6,653 bases of DNA from Candidatus Falkowiibacteriota bacterium (GTDB lineage Bacteria > Patescibacteria > ABY1 > BM507 > UBA12075): the NCBI GenBank assembly GCA_030636285.1, contig DAOVXE010000042.1, forward strand, positions 1-6,653. Direction: 5' to 3'. Positions 1 through 5,130 of this stretch are shown here, piece after piece. The notes below the pieces were generated by a model. It was given only the letters and a program-made list of their open reading frames with translations. It ran no database searches and was not told the DNA's origin. The position numbers and the translations under genes were made by a program. Each line of letters starts with the position of its first letter. Within the stretch, counting starts at the first letter, position 1.

Positions 1-981
1 GCTTATTATTTCATTAGTTATATATTGATAAATATCGCTTGCCAACAGGGTTGAGCTTAATTTATTAGATAAAGAAGCAATAACTTTCCGCGCGTCGTAC
101 AAAGAAGTAAAAAAATACTGATTGGCAATGCGGTAATAATATTTATTAATATACGGATAGACAAGAATTCCGCAAATTAAAAACACGTAATCCACCCATT
201 CCAACTGCACGGCAATAAACTTAAAAAATAAATATTTAATTAATAATATTGATAAAATTATTGTTAACAGCGAAGCAACAAGTACTGACCCTTGCCGCAC
301 AACAAAACGAATATCCATTAAGCGGTGTTTAACCATGGAATAACTAAAAATAATAGTATATACCACTATTAACGGACTGCCAATCGGTGGTAAAACGTCT
401 ATTCCTAACATTAAAGGGAAATTCATTGACCCTCCGGCAAAACCAATAATTGAACCTATTAATACATATTTTATTTGTTTACGATAGTTGCCTTCAGCTC
501 TTTGCAGTTCTTTAACTAAAATTACCAAGCAATAAATAATAATAGAAATCCAGCAACTGAATATAAAAACTAAATATAGCCAGCCCATTTGAGGCCAATA
601 AGGAAATATTAATAGCGGAATTGTATGAGAAATATAATAATCGCTATAACTAAATAAAACAAATACGGCAGTTAATAGATAATAAAAAACTATTAATTTA
701 TTTTTATTTTTATTTAACAAGACTAAAATCCAGTGTAAATAAAAAACCGGGATCAACGTAGCTCCCAGATTTAAAGCCCTGGCCCAAAATAAAGCACTAG
801 TGGGATTTCCTGCCATTAGCCAAACACTATAAGAAATACTCCATATAGCAATACTTAACGCGGACAAAGCAAAAATCCTATTAACTAATCGTTTCGGATG
901 TTTCTTAAATACGGACCAGCCTAAAAATAATGCTATTGCCCCGGTTAAAAAATGACTAATTATGTAAAAACTCAAACCCAT
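1..981 (-). CDS. Sensor histidine kinase, 7TM-type N-terminal part (truncated by window edge)
   Basis: An open frame runs from the ATG at 981 off the left edge, giving the first 327 residues with no stop. The protein is very hydrophobic. I place membrane spans near residues 5-23, 36-56, 70-89, 96-111, 133-156, 170-189 and 199-216, followed by the motif KHRLMDIRFVVR (218-229). That motif is typical of the end of the 'histidine kinase N-terminal 7TM' region (HisKA_7TM family). Two more likely spans follow (232-252, 263-279), then a cytosolic helix (about 295-320, LYDARKVIASLSNKLSS) resembling the linker into a GAF or HisKA domain. The expected H-box and ATPase domains would lie outside the window, so kinase activity is inferred from the family. 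No Shine-Dalgarno is visible; the ATG directly follows a run of T. It lies 58 nt after the acyltransferase-methyltransferase gene but probably has its own promoter. It could instead be a non-kinase 7TM receptor sharing this sensor module. Confidence 0.72.
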   Translation of the reverse strand, partial: MGLSFYIISHFLTGAIALFLGWSVFKKHPKRLVNRIFALSALSIAIWSISYSVWLMAGNPTSALFWARALNLGATLIPVFYLHWILVLLNKNKNKLIVFYYLLTAVFVLFSYSDYYISHTIPLLIFPYWPQMGWLYLVFIFSCWISIIIYCLVILVKELQRAEGNYRKQIKYVLIGSIIGFAGGSMNFPLMLGIDVLPPIGSPLIVVYTIIFSYSMVKHRLMDIRFVVRQGSVLVASLLTIILSILLIKYLFFKFIAVQLEWVDYVFLICGILVYPYINKYYYRIANQYFFTSLYDARKVIASLSNKLSSTLLASDIYQYITNEIIS

Positions 982-1022
982 AAAAAAAATATAGTATATT
1001 GTTCAAATATATTATACCATAT
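982..1022 (-). terminator. Intrinsic terminator of the acyltransferase-methyltransferase gene, abutting the next ATG
   Basis: On the minus strand, arms at 1013-1022 and 989-998 form a 10-bp stem (one G-U pair, mostly A-U) with a 14-nt loop. Seven Us follow and run directly into the ATG at 981. It starts 17 nt after the upstream stop codon. The stem is weak because it is A-U rich. Confidence 0.5.
1011..1016 (-). promoter_or_regulatory. Extended -10 promoter for the sensor kinase
   Basis: The minus strand reads TGGTATAAT, a perfect extended -10 (TGnTATAAT). The -35 region (about 1034-1039, TAGAAG) is poor, as is common for extended -10 promoters. The predicted start near 1004 falls in the loop of the overlapping terminator, so transcripts from here would carry only its 3' half and escape it. 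The leader would be about 23 nt without an SD. Confidence 0.5.
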
Positions 1023-1039
1023 TTTATCGCCTTCTTCTA

Positions 1040-2566
1040 TTAAATTTTCTTTGCCACTGTCATGCAATGATGGTGTGATGGTTCGTCAAAAAATTGAGCA
1101 ATTGGCTGCCAGCCAGACTCTTTAGCCAAGCTCCATGCTTCTTCATCGCTTTTGTAAGACATTGGCCAGGCGGATAATCGCATTAAAAAATCAGTAAAGG
1201 GATCATCATTAAGTAAGCTATATTGAACCGTGCTATAAATTATATAGCCTTCCGGCTTAATATATTTTCTTATTGCTTTTAGCAATCTTTCACTGGTATG
1301 CAGCCTTAAGGGGCATAACACGCCGATTAATAACATTAAATCAGCATTTCGCGGCCTGGCTTTTTCAAAAGACTTGCGTTCATAAAAAAACACATCAGTT
1401 AAATCCTCGTCTTCTATTAATCTTTGGCCGATTTTTATGGCTTTGGGGTCAATGTCTATATTTCTTACATTAATCATTTTTTTTATTTCCGGATTTTGTT
1501 TTACAATTCTGATTAAATCCCGGCCTGGTCCGGAAAAAAAACTATCAATAATCAAAGATTTGTTTTGACACAACTTTTTAACCCAATATAATAAATTTTG
1601 ATCCAGGGATAATAACCTCTTATATGTTTGAATTCCTGATTTACATTTTAAAAAATATTTATCAATTGGATCCTCTGGCTCCTTTTCTAAATATAAATAT
1701 TCAAATGCTTCAGCTGAACCGGGAAAAGCATTAATAAGACGAAACATTTCAGACTCACGCAAAAAAAATTCTAATAATTCTTCTTTATCTTTACAGCTAT
1801 CGGATAAAAAATTATCTATTAATTTTATTTTTATATTCTTAGGTATTACGCTGAATAAACATTGCGCGTCTTTATTTTTTATAAATGATTCCCTGTTTGG
1901 TACATCTAAATAAGTTTGCTCATTATCTGTTGGCGGAAATTTAACTAATTCTTTAACTTTTTCCATTATCTCTTTGGCAATCTTCCTGTTATCGCATTCC
2001 GGCAGGGTTTCTTTATAAAATGGTTTGCCAAAAACAATTTCTACCTCACGGGTCCTGAATAAAATATCTTTAAATTTTATTTTATAAGTATTTTTTATAA
2101 AAACCGGCATTATCTGAGGATTTATTTCTTTCACAATATAAGCGGCTCCGGGCCTGGCTTCTTCGGCCTTAAAGTACTTGCTGGTTTTAGCGGTAGGAAA
2201 CATTAATATATTTTGCCTGTCCTTAAGCAGGCTAATTGTTTTTTCCAGTTTTTCAGCCAAGCCTTTGTGTTTTTTATAAACCGGATATGCTCCTGACAGC
2301 CAAATCAAGGGTCCGTACCACTTGTGGGTTATGTATTTATAATAGGTTAAATACCGAAAACATTTGATTTGGCGATAATGCGACCTGGGCAAAGCGGCGC
2401 CGATAAGAAACGGGTCAAATTTCCCTTGATGATTAGCCACGAATAATACTCCTCCGGACTTTAGCAATTTTAAATTTTCCACTCCCTTAACGCGCAGATT
2501 TAAAAATACCTTGCCGATAATATTAGAAAACAACCAGGTAAAAAAACTAAAAAAGGCAAATATCAT
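1040..2566 (-). CDS. PlsC-type acyltransferase fused to class I SAM-dependent methyltransferase
   Basis: This 508-residue protein has two domains. Residues 1-23 are a hydrophobic N-terminal anchor. Residues 25-210 resemble 1-acylglycerol-3-phosphate acyltransferases: ANHQGKFDP (44-52) contains the catalytic HX4D (H46, D51), LSGAYPVYKK (90-99) matches block II, and IMPVFI (152-157) matches block IV. The block III position, normally FPEGTRS, reads FPTAKTS (123-129), losing the usual Glu and Arg. Residues 211-335 are a helical linker. Residues 336-508 look like a Rossmann methyltransferase: motif I IIDSFFSGPGRD (339-350), acidic motif II NIDIDP (369-374), NADLMLLIG (407-415), and IKPEGYIIYS (436-445). 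The likely role is modification of a lipid or fatty-acyl substrate at the inner membrane face; the substrate is unknown. The linker and motif I recall the Methyltransf_20-type family, but only loosely. The ATG lacks an SD and follows a leader hairpin. Confidence 0.82.
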   Translation of the reverse strand: MIFAFFSFFTWLFSNIIGKVFLNLRVKGVENLKLLKSGGVLFVANHQGKFDPFLIGAALPRSHYRQIKCFRYLTYYKYITHKWYGPLIWLSGAYPVYKKHKGLAEKLEKTISLLKDRQNILMFPTAKTSKYFKAEEARPGAAYIVKEINPQIMPVFIKNTYKIKFKDILFRTREVEIVFGKPFYKETLPECDNRKIAKEIMEKVKELVKFPPTDNEQTYLDVPNRESFIKNKDAQCLFSVIPKNIKIKLIDNFLSDSCKDKEELLEFFLRESEMFRLINAFPGSAEAFEYLYLEKEPEDPIDKYFLKCKSGIQTYKRLLSLDQNLLYWVKKLCQNKSLIIDSFFSGPGRDLIRIVKQNPEIKKMINVRNIDIDPKAIKIGQRLIEDEDLTDVFFYERKSFEKARPRNADLMLLIGVLCPLRLHTSERLLKAIRKYIKPEGYIIYSTVQYSLLNDDPFTDFLMRLSAWPMSYKSDEEAWSLAKESGWQPIAQFFDEPSHHHCMTVAKKI

Positions 2567-2573
2567 TTAATTT

Positions 2574-2601
2574 AAAAAGGCAGCTTACCAAAGGCAGCTG
2601 C
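2574..2601 (-). terminator. Terminator-like leader hairpin just before the acyltransferase-methyltransferase ATG
   Basis: On the minus strand GCAGCT (2596-2601) pairs with AGCTGC (2580-2585) across a 10-nt loop, followed by C and five Us. The ATG is 7 nt further on. It could be an attenuator for the gene, or a back-up terminator for the small-gene unit upstream. The stem is only 6 bp. Confidence 0.4.
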
Positions 2602-2646
2602 TATAATTATAAAAAATCAAATAAAATATATGTCCTCCCTATATTT

Positions 2647-2675
2647 ATATTAGCATAAATAATCACTTATGAAAA
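2647..2675 (-). promoter_or_regulatory. Promoter for the acyltransferase-methyltransferase gene
   Basis: The minus strand has TTTTCA (2670-2675; 4 of 6 matches to TTGACA), a 17-nt spacer, and TAATAT (2647-2652) preceded by TGC, making an extended -10. The predicted start is near 2640, giving a leader of about 74 nt that contains the 2574-2601 hairpin. Another candidate -10 (TATAAT, 2606-2611) has no acceptable -35. Confidence 0.45.
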
Positions 2676-2679
2676 ATTT

Positions 2680-2720
2680 AAAAAAATATAGGACTGATAT
2701 TTTAACATACCAATCCTATA
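2680..2720 (-). terminator. Intrinsic terminator after the 68-residue small gene
   Basis: Minus-strand RNA from 2720 to 2687 folds into a 14-bp stem with a 6-nt loop, followed by seven Us. Two of the pairs are G-U wobbles that exist only in minus-strand RNA, so the signal belongs to this strand. It ends the small-gene unit 44 nt after the stop at 2764. Confidence 0.75.
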
Positions 2721-2731
2721 ATATACAAATT

Positions 2732-2748
2732 GCGCGCAAAATCATTTT
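2732..2748 (-). repeat. 17-bp repeat downstream of small gene A (copy 1)
   Basis: The sequence GCGCGCAAAATCATTTT (plus-strand sense) is identical to 3216-3232. Both copies lie shortly after the stop of one of the two related small genes: 15 nt here, 21 nt at the other. Weaker similarity extends to about 32 bp. Confidence 0.8.
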
Positions 2749-2763
2749 CGCAAACCGGAATCG

Positions 2764-2970
2764 TCATCCGGCAACAGAGAACACGTCTCTTTCAGATTCG
2801 TAACCTCTGATCTCTTGCTTAATAACATCTACGTGAGAATCAATACTATTAATCTCTTTAATATTACCTCTTGCTTCAGCGTCTCTTCTTGATGTAGCCA
2901 AGTCATATAATACTAAAGAATAATCGTTTCTCGGTACCGTGCTGACTGCGTCAGCTTTACCTTTTGCCAT
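2764..2970 (-). CDS. Small hypothetical protein A (68 residues), paralogue of the gene at 3254-3436
   Basis: I do not recognise this family. It is strongly supported as a gene: AAAGGAGG (2977-2984) lies 6 nt before the ATG, it has its own candidate promoter, and an intrinsic terminator follows. The product is charged, without a signal peptide, membrane span or cysteine, and is probably mostly helical from residue 17 to 60. It resembles the 60-residue neighbour: LVLYD (19-23) matches LILED, GNIKEI (35-40) matches GNVPEI with a following I-x-x-H, and IRGY (54-57) matches IRGF. The distance from the first to the last motif is the same in both proteins (35 residues), although the central GN block needs a 3-residue offset. 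A cytosolic helical or protein-binding role is possible, but no function can be assigned. A CCGGA/TCCGG inverted repeat (2756-2772) overlaps its TGA stop. Confidence 0.75.
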   Translation of the reverse strand: MAKGKADAVSTVPRNDYSLVLYDLATSRRDAEARGNIKEINSIDSHVDVIKQEIRGYESERDVFSVAG

Positions 2971-3002
2971 TTCCTGCCTCCTTTAATTAGATTAACGATA
3001 AT

Positions 3003-3033
3003 AATATAAGACATTTTTAAATAGCCTTGACAA
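3003..3033 (-). promoter_or_regulatory. Candidate promoter for small gene A
   Basis: The minus strand has TTGTCA (3028-3033; 5 of 6) and TATATT (3003-3008; 5 of 6), but the 19-nt spacer is longer than ideal. The predicted start near 2996 gives a leader of about 26 nt that includes the strong SD. Confidence 0.4.
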
Positions 3034-3068
3034 TTTTTTAATATTTTAACTAATTTATGGATGTTTGT

Positions 3069-3120
3069 TGCCGGAAGAAAGATAATATAAATTTTCTAAA
3101 TATATTTCCCTCTTCCGGCA
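3069..3120 (-). other. Strong RNA hairpin between the two small genes
   Basis: A perfect 10-bp inverted repeat, TGCCGGAAGA (3069-3078) and TCTTCCGGCA (3111-3120), continues inward on minus-strand RNA through two G-U pairs and an A-U helix with one bulge, to roughly 20 bp. No U-tract follows on either strand, so it is not a classic terminator. It may protect the 3' end of the gene B transcript, be an RNase III site, or be a palindromic repeat. Confidence 0.5.
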
Positions 3121-3160
3121 GAAGCGCGCGAATAACAATGAATGTTGTGTTTTAATTTAT

Positions 3161-3181
3161 TGCTCTTGATAGATAAGAGCA
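3161..3181. other. Short stem-loop
   Basis: TGCTCTT (3161-3167) and AAGAGCA (3175-3181) make a perfect 7-bp stem with a 7-nt loop. No U-run follows on either strand. It lies in the 283-bp space between small genes A and B; role unknown. Confidence 0.3.
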
Positions 3182-3215
3182 TAGTTTAGAACACGGGAAT
3201 CACCCCATTCAAATC

Positions 3216-3245
3216 GCGCGCAAAATCATTTTGCAAAATCATTTT
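3216..3245 (-). repeat. 17-bp repeat (copy 2) with a 13-bp tandem duplication
   Basis: Positions 3216-3232 are identical to the copy at 2732-2748. Its last 13 bases, GCAAAATCATTTT (3220-3232), are repeated exactly in tandem at 3233-3245, 8 nt after the stop of small gene B. Confidence 0.8.
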
Positions 3246-3253
3246 TCAGAACT

Positions 3254-3436
3254 TCAGACAAAGCCCCTAATTCTGTCATGACCCTTGCTTGTTTCTTTTA
3301 AATGAAACTGGATTTTTTTTATTTCGGGAACATTCCCATCCTTTTTTGCTTTTTTTAATTTATCTTCTAATATCAACTGTTGATCTGTCAATCTACTTAT
3401 TCGAGTTTTGTTAAGTTCGGAAAAACCAGTTTTCAT
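3254..3436 (-). CDS. Small hypothetical protein B (60 residues), paralogue of the gene at 2764-2970
   Basis: No known family is recognised. AAAGGAG (3446-3452) lies 9 nt before the ATG, a good Shine-Dalgarno that fixes the start. The product is lysine-rich and basic, apparently helical (about 14-33 and 36-57), with no membrane span or signal peptide. It shares LILED (21-25), GNVPEIxxI and a following H (34-45), and a terminal IRGF (56-59) with protein A, but is shorter because A has extra N- and C-terminal residues. The stop is TGA. Upstream lies a micro-ORF with alternative hairpins, so expression may depend on readthrough past the terminator at 3492-3526; no good promoter was seen between that terminator and the start codon. 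It may bind nucleic acid or a protein partner, but this rests only on charge and predicted helices. Confidence 0.7.
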   Translation of the reverse strand: MKTGFSELNKTRISRLTDQQLILEDKLKKAKKDGNVPEIKKIQFHLKETSKGHDRIRGFV

Positions 3437-3491
3437 TTTTACTTTCTCCTTTCTGCTTTAATTAATGTTTTTGGTTTTAAAAAACGACTCT

Positions 3492-3526
3492 AAAAAAACC
3501 GCCCTTTTGGTTTGGGTGGCTCTTTT
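3492..3526 (-). terminator. Terminator between the membrane micro-ORF and small gene B
   Basis: Minus-strand CCACCC (3514-3519) pairs with GGGCGG (3499-3504), with one A-C mismatch and a 9-nt loop, followed by seven Us (3492-3498). A flanking A-run extends the base of the stem against the U-tract. It ends a transcript of about 170 nt from the promoter at 3670-3697, unless the alternative pairing 3514-3572 forms. Confidence 0.55.
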
Positions 3527-3572
3527 ATTATTTGATTCTATTTTAGATCTTATATTCTGGTGTGAGCCACCC
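3514..3572 (-). promoter_or_regulatory. Possible antiterminator pairing competing with the terminator
   Basis: GGGTGGCTC (minus, 3572-3564, inside the end of the micro-ORF) is perfectly complementary over 9 bp to GAGCCACCC (minus, 3522-3514), which contains the 5' arm of the terminator. The two helices exclude each other. The 41-nt loop and the location of one arm within codons fit translation-sensitive attenuation, but this is inference from pairing alone. Confidence 0.4.
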
Positions 3573-3660
3573 GCGCGCTATAGACAAGCATAAACAAGCC
3601 TACCACCAAGGTAATAATAAACTTTACAAAATTACAGATTGCGCGAATTGCTTTATTCAT
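3550..3660 (-). CDS. Micro-ORF for a 36-residue single-span membrane peptide
   Basis: This short frame starts at the ATG at 3660, 9 nt after a consensus -10, so its mRNA would have only about 3 nt of leader (leaderless translation). The peptide has a basic N-terminus (K3, R6), one hydrophobic span (about residues 11-28, containing FIITLVVGLFMLVY) and a basic tail (R30, R35), ending in TAA. Such a layout occurs in small regulatory membrane proteins, leader peptides and type I toxin peptides; I cannot tell which, and I recognise no specific family. Its last codons contain one arm of an alternative hairpin that overlaps the downstream terminator, which suggests a leader-peptide role for small gene B. 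Alternatively the unit is a stand-alone small RNA or peptide gene and the frame is fortuitous. No antisense promoter of a toxin-antitoxin pair was identified. Confidence 0.45.
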   Translation of the reverse strand: MNKAIRAICNFVKFIITLVVGLFMLVYSARVAHTRI

Positions 3661-3669
3661 AATAATATT

Positions 3670-3697
3670 ATTATAAAGTAATTTTAATCTTTGTCAA
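3670..3697 (-). promoter_or_regulatory. Consensus sigma-70-type promoter
   Basis: The minus strand has a perfect TTGACA (3692-3697), a 16-nt spacer and a perfect TATAAT (3670-3675). It is the best promoter in the window. The predicted start is near 3663, almost on the ATG at 3660. Confidence 0.8.
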
Positions 3698-3874
3698 TGC
3701 TTTTTAATTTTACTAACATTAAATAAAAAAATGCTAAATCCAAAATAATTTGTCTGCTTTTAACAATTTTACACACAGCCCCTTACGGCTCTACAATATT
3801 AAGTGTGGCGCAGAAGTCTATTTTAAATTTAAAACTAGCGCTAAAACAAAATTTTCCAACTATCACATTTTTAT
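3698..3874. other. Gene-free AT-rich stretch
   Basis: No reading frame with a plausible start, tRNA, or convincing RNA fold was seen here. The only structure is a minor AGCC/GGCT hairpin near 3777-3790. With the repeat element at 3875-4004 and the promoter region, it makes up the 372-bp non-coding interval between the kinase-like gene and the micro-ORF. Confidence 0.5.
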
Positions 3875-4004
3875 TTTTGTCATTTCGAACCCTGAAAGGG
3901 TGAGAAATCCTTTAAACATTTTAACTTAAACCAATATTAATAAGCCGCAATCACGTTTAAGGGATTTCTCCATTCCGCATTCGCTCCATTGCGAAATGAC
4001 AAAA
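3875..4004. repeat. MITE-like inverted-repeat element, about 130 bp
   Basis: Perfect 13-bp terminal inverted repeats, TTTTGTCATTTCG (3875-3887) and CGAAATGACAAAA (3992-4004), enclose a second inverted pair of 16 bp with one mismatch (3902-3917 and 3955-3970, GAGAAATCC...GGATTTCTC). A small internal ACCCT/AGGGT hairpin sits at 3889-3901. It has no coding capacity, and the whole folds into a long imperfect stem. The TGTCATTTCGA...GAGAAATC style is common among dispersed intergenic repeats of bacteria. No clear target-site duplication was seen. In RNA it lies just after the kinase-like gene and could stabilise or end that message. Confidence 0.65.
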
Positions 4005-4032
4005 TTTCACACTAAATGTTATATAGCACCAC

Positions 4033-5118
4033 TTACTCTTTTACAATTAATATCTTATGAAGCTGTCTGACCAAAGAAACAATTACCGGCGGAGCAAGCA
4101 GGCTATAGGCTTCAGCGCCCTCATCATCTTTGACTGTAAAAGGCCGCTCCTTGGTTTTAACCTTGTCATCCTTTCCCTCATAATAATATTCCGGAGTAAT
4201 TTCATAACCATCTACTAATTCTTTAGCCTTTTTAATTGGTATGGAATTCCGAAGCAGTACCTTGGGCACGCCGTGAAGAGAAAAAACTTTGGCAATTAAT
4301 TTATCATCCAGCTCCAGGCGCTCGCGGATGGTTTCAATTCCCAGATTGTCGCCCTCCTTGGCTCCCATGCGCACGTTTTTACATTCCGGATTATCGCATA
4401 TCAGATAATATTCATTTTTTTCTTTATCATATCCGACTTCCTCGGTCGTAAACAGCTTAATATTCCGCGGGGTGTGGCACTGCGGGCAAACAGCGCGGTA
4501 TTTCATCCGTTCGTCAATTATTGATTCAGGAATATCAATCGCGATAAAAATATCCTGATCATCACGGTGATTAATCAAGTCGCGAAGATATAGTGAGTAA
4601 GAAACCTGGTCCAATTCGCGCGGAAAACCGTCAATAAACAAAGTTTTTTTAGGCATGGCGTCAATCTCTTTCTTTACCAGAGCAAGGATAAACTCGGTTG
4701 GTAAAAGCGTTTTGGTGTCCCGCCCAAGAAGCGCGTTGATCGCGTCGTCAATTGAAATATAGCCGCGGTAATTCGCTTTTAAAAATTCTATGATCTCTTT
4801 TTTCTTAGCTCCATCCTCCATGGCGGCATGGGCATCCCGCACCACGTCGCCAACGGAAATATGGCCAATGCGGTCTTTTCCGAAAATTTCCATCATTAAT
4901 TTGGAATAAGTACCTTTACCTGAATTCTTTTTGCCCAGCCAATAGGCAATAAAAGAATTATTATCAAAATACTCTTTTAAGTCTTTAATTTCCGAACCGA
5001 TCTTAGCCTTAAAATATTTCTGGCGTTCTACTAAATCAGATAAATTAAAGGTATTTTCCACTCCTTCAACCTTAGTTCTGGATAAATCCAAAGGATATTT
5101 TTCTTTGTATTTTTTCAT
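4033..5118 (-). CDS. Adenylate kinase-family nucleoside monophosphate kinase with N- and C-terminal extensions
   Basis: This 361-residue protein would catalyse phosphate transfer between ATP and a nucleoside monophosphate in the cytosol. The core (about 56-305) has every hallmark: P-loop GKKNSGKGT (62-70), NMP-binding HISVGDVVR (86-94, R94), the family signature IDGFPRELDQ (162-171), and a LID with two pairs of zinc-type cysteines, CPQC (211-214) and CDNPEC (241-246). Conserved arginines are R208 and the pair in IRERL (R265, R267). Typical adenylate kinases have 180-220 residues; this one adds about 55 residues at the N-terminus and about 55 at the C-terminus, both without a recognised domain. 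Conserved catalytic arginines argue for activity, but substrate is uncertain and it may not be the housekeeping adk. It starts 12 nt after the receiver gene, so the two are probably cotranscribed. No SD is seen; the ATG follows seven Ts. Confidence 0.85.
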   Translation of the reverse strand: MKKYKEKYPLDLSRTKVEGVENTFNLSDLVERQKYFKAKIGSEIKDLKEYFDNNSFIAYWLGKKNSGKGTYSKLMMEIFGKDRIGHISVGDVVRDAHAAMEDGAKKKEIIEFLKANYRGYISIDDAINALLGRDTKTLLPTEFILALVKKEIDAMPKKTLFIDGFPRELDQVSYSLYLRDLINHRDDQDIFIAIDIPESIIDERMKYRAVCPQCHTPRNIKLFTTEEVGYDKEKNEYYLICDNPECKNVRMGAKEGDNLGIETIRERLELDDKLIAKVFSLHGVPKVLLRNSIPIKKAKELVDGYEITPEYYYEGKDDKVKTKERPFTVKDDEGAEAYSLLAPPVIVSLVRQLHKILIVKE

Positions 5119-5130
5119 AAAAAAATAAAT

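Noticed and set aside
1273..1473. Plus-strand reading frame of 66 codons
   Set aside because: It lies wholly inside the methyltransferase half of the minus-strand fusion gene, has no SD and no recognisable protein features.
2585..2620. Possible TTG-started leader peptide of 11 residues in the acyltransferase-methyltransferase leader
   Set aside because: The AGGGAGG is 13 or more nt away, the start codon is TTG, and there is no codon run pointing to a sensed amino acid.
3026..3055. TTGACA on the plus strand as a promoter
   Set aside because: No good -10 follows at proper spacing and no plus-strand gene lies downstream; it is the complement of the minus-strand -35 region.
2732..3245. The repeated 17-bp element as part of a CRISPR array
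   Set aside because: There are only two copies, far apart, each tied to a gene end, with no regular spacers and no cas genes.
3777..3790. AGCC/GGCT hairpin as a terminator or tRNA fragment
   Set aside because: The stem is only 4 bp, no U-tract follows, and no cloverleaf can be drawn around it.
4236..4451. Plus-strand reading frame of 71 codons
   Set aside because: It is antisense to the LID region of the kinase-like gene, whose conserved cysteines and arginines show the minus frame is real.
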